DNA of 7,181 bases from Clostridia bacterium. Lineage in GTDB: Bacteria > Bacillota > Clostridia > Oscillospirales > CAG-272. The notes under the pieces were generated by a model. It was not told where the DNA came from, did not search any database, and saw only the letters and a program-made list of their open reading frames with translations. Position 1 is the stretch's first letter; each line of letters begins with the position of its first letter. Shown piece by piece: positions 7,129-7,181 of this stretch. Made by a program: the position numbers and the translations under genes. The stretch spans positions 1-7,181 of the forward strand of contig JAFQAM010000025.1 of NCBI GenBank assembly GCA_017416885.1. The letters are read 5' to 3'.

Positions 7129-7157
7129 ATTATAGCATTTGCAAAAACGATTTGCAA
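7129..7157 (-). promoter_or_regulatory. Sigma-A promoter with extended -10 for the polymerase-like gene
   Basis: On the minus strand a perfect TATAAT (7134-7129) is preceded by TGC, giving an extended TGnTATAAT. A TTGCAA hexamer (7157-7152) lies at exactly 17 nt as a four-of-six -35. The start site should be near 7122, giving a leader of about 17 nt that holds AAGGAG (7116-7111). The gene is therefore predicted to be read by the host's ordinary polymerase rather than by a phage-specific one. Confidence 0.85.
7138..7157. repeat. Two TTTGCAA boxes, 13 bp apart, over the promoter
   Basis: The plus strand carries tttgcaa at 7138-7144 and again at 7151-7157. The core TTGCAA is itself palindromic. 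One copy forms the -35 hexamer and the other lies in the -35/-10 spacer. A protein bound to both would block RNA polymerase, so this is a candidate repressor site, although so short an AT-rich repeat could arise by chance. Confidence 0.4.
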
Positions 7158-7181
7158 GGGGGGCGGATATAGGGGGTAGGG
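7158..7181. other. G-rich tract at the window edge
   Basis: Directly upstream of the -35 hexamer the plus strand has runs of six, two, five and three G separated by short spacers, in otherwise AT-rich DNA. It continues to the window edge, so its full extent and the identity of the neighbouring gene cannot be seen. It may be nothing more than a compositional quirk. Confidence 0.4.

Noticed and set aside
1..7181. CRISPR array, tRNA, rRNA or insertion sequence
   Set aside because: No regularly spaced direct repeats, cloverleaf-like segments, rRNA motifs, transposase-like protein or terminal inverted repeats flanking a gene were found on reading either strand.

Overview
The window looks like part of a low-GC Firmicutes (Clostridia-type, probably gut) chromosome. 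The DNA is AT-rich, ribosome binding sites are strong AAGGAG/GAGG types, and two promoters fit the vegetative sigma-A consensus well (TTGACA-N17-TAAAAT, and an extended TGnTATAAT). The genus cannot be named from the sequence alone. All four protein genes lie on the minus strand. I see no rRNA, tRNA, transposase, integrase or CRISPR array.

Right-hand part (about 4088-7157): a single-gene transcription unit with its own promoter, ribosome binding site and a perfect 14-bp intrinsic terminator. It encodes a 994-residue protein that I read as a stand-alone RNA polymerase of the double-psi beta-barrel superfamily. This superfamily includes the bacterial beta/beta-prime subunits, eukaryotic QDE-1-type RNA-dependent RNA polymerases and the phage enzyme YonO. 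The key evidence is the metal-binding motif LNGCDFDSDAM, which matches the NADFDGD loop of beta-prime except for Ser in place of the usual Gly, and an upstream TARSPHITMGN segment like that preceding the catalytic loop in eukaryotic-type polymerases. No phage gene is visible beside it. This is the most interesting object in the window.

Intergenic part (3925-4120): packed with inverted repeats (arms of 9, 7, 6 and 7 bp within about 100 bp) between the polymerase terminator and the promoter of the next unit.

Left-hand part (1-3981): a three-gene operon transcribed leftward from the promoter at 3953-3981. The genes overlap by 1 and 4 bases, so they are probably translationally coupled. They are an SGNH/GDSL-type esterase with an N-terminal beta-rich domain, a 356-residue protein of unknown function, and a GH78 alpha-L-rhamnosidase cut off by the window edge. 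Neither enzyme has a signal peptide. A reasonable reading is cytoplasmic breakdown of imported, acylated, rhamnose-containing oligosaccharides (pectin rhamnogalacturonan or plant glycosides): the esterase removes acyl groups and the rhamnosidase removes rhamnose. The role of the middle protein is open, and nothing in the sequence links the polymerase unit functionally to this operon.
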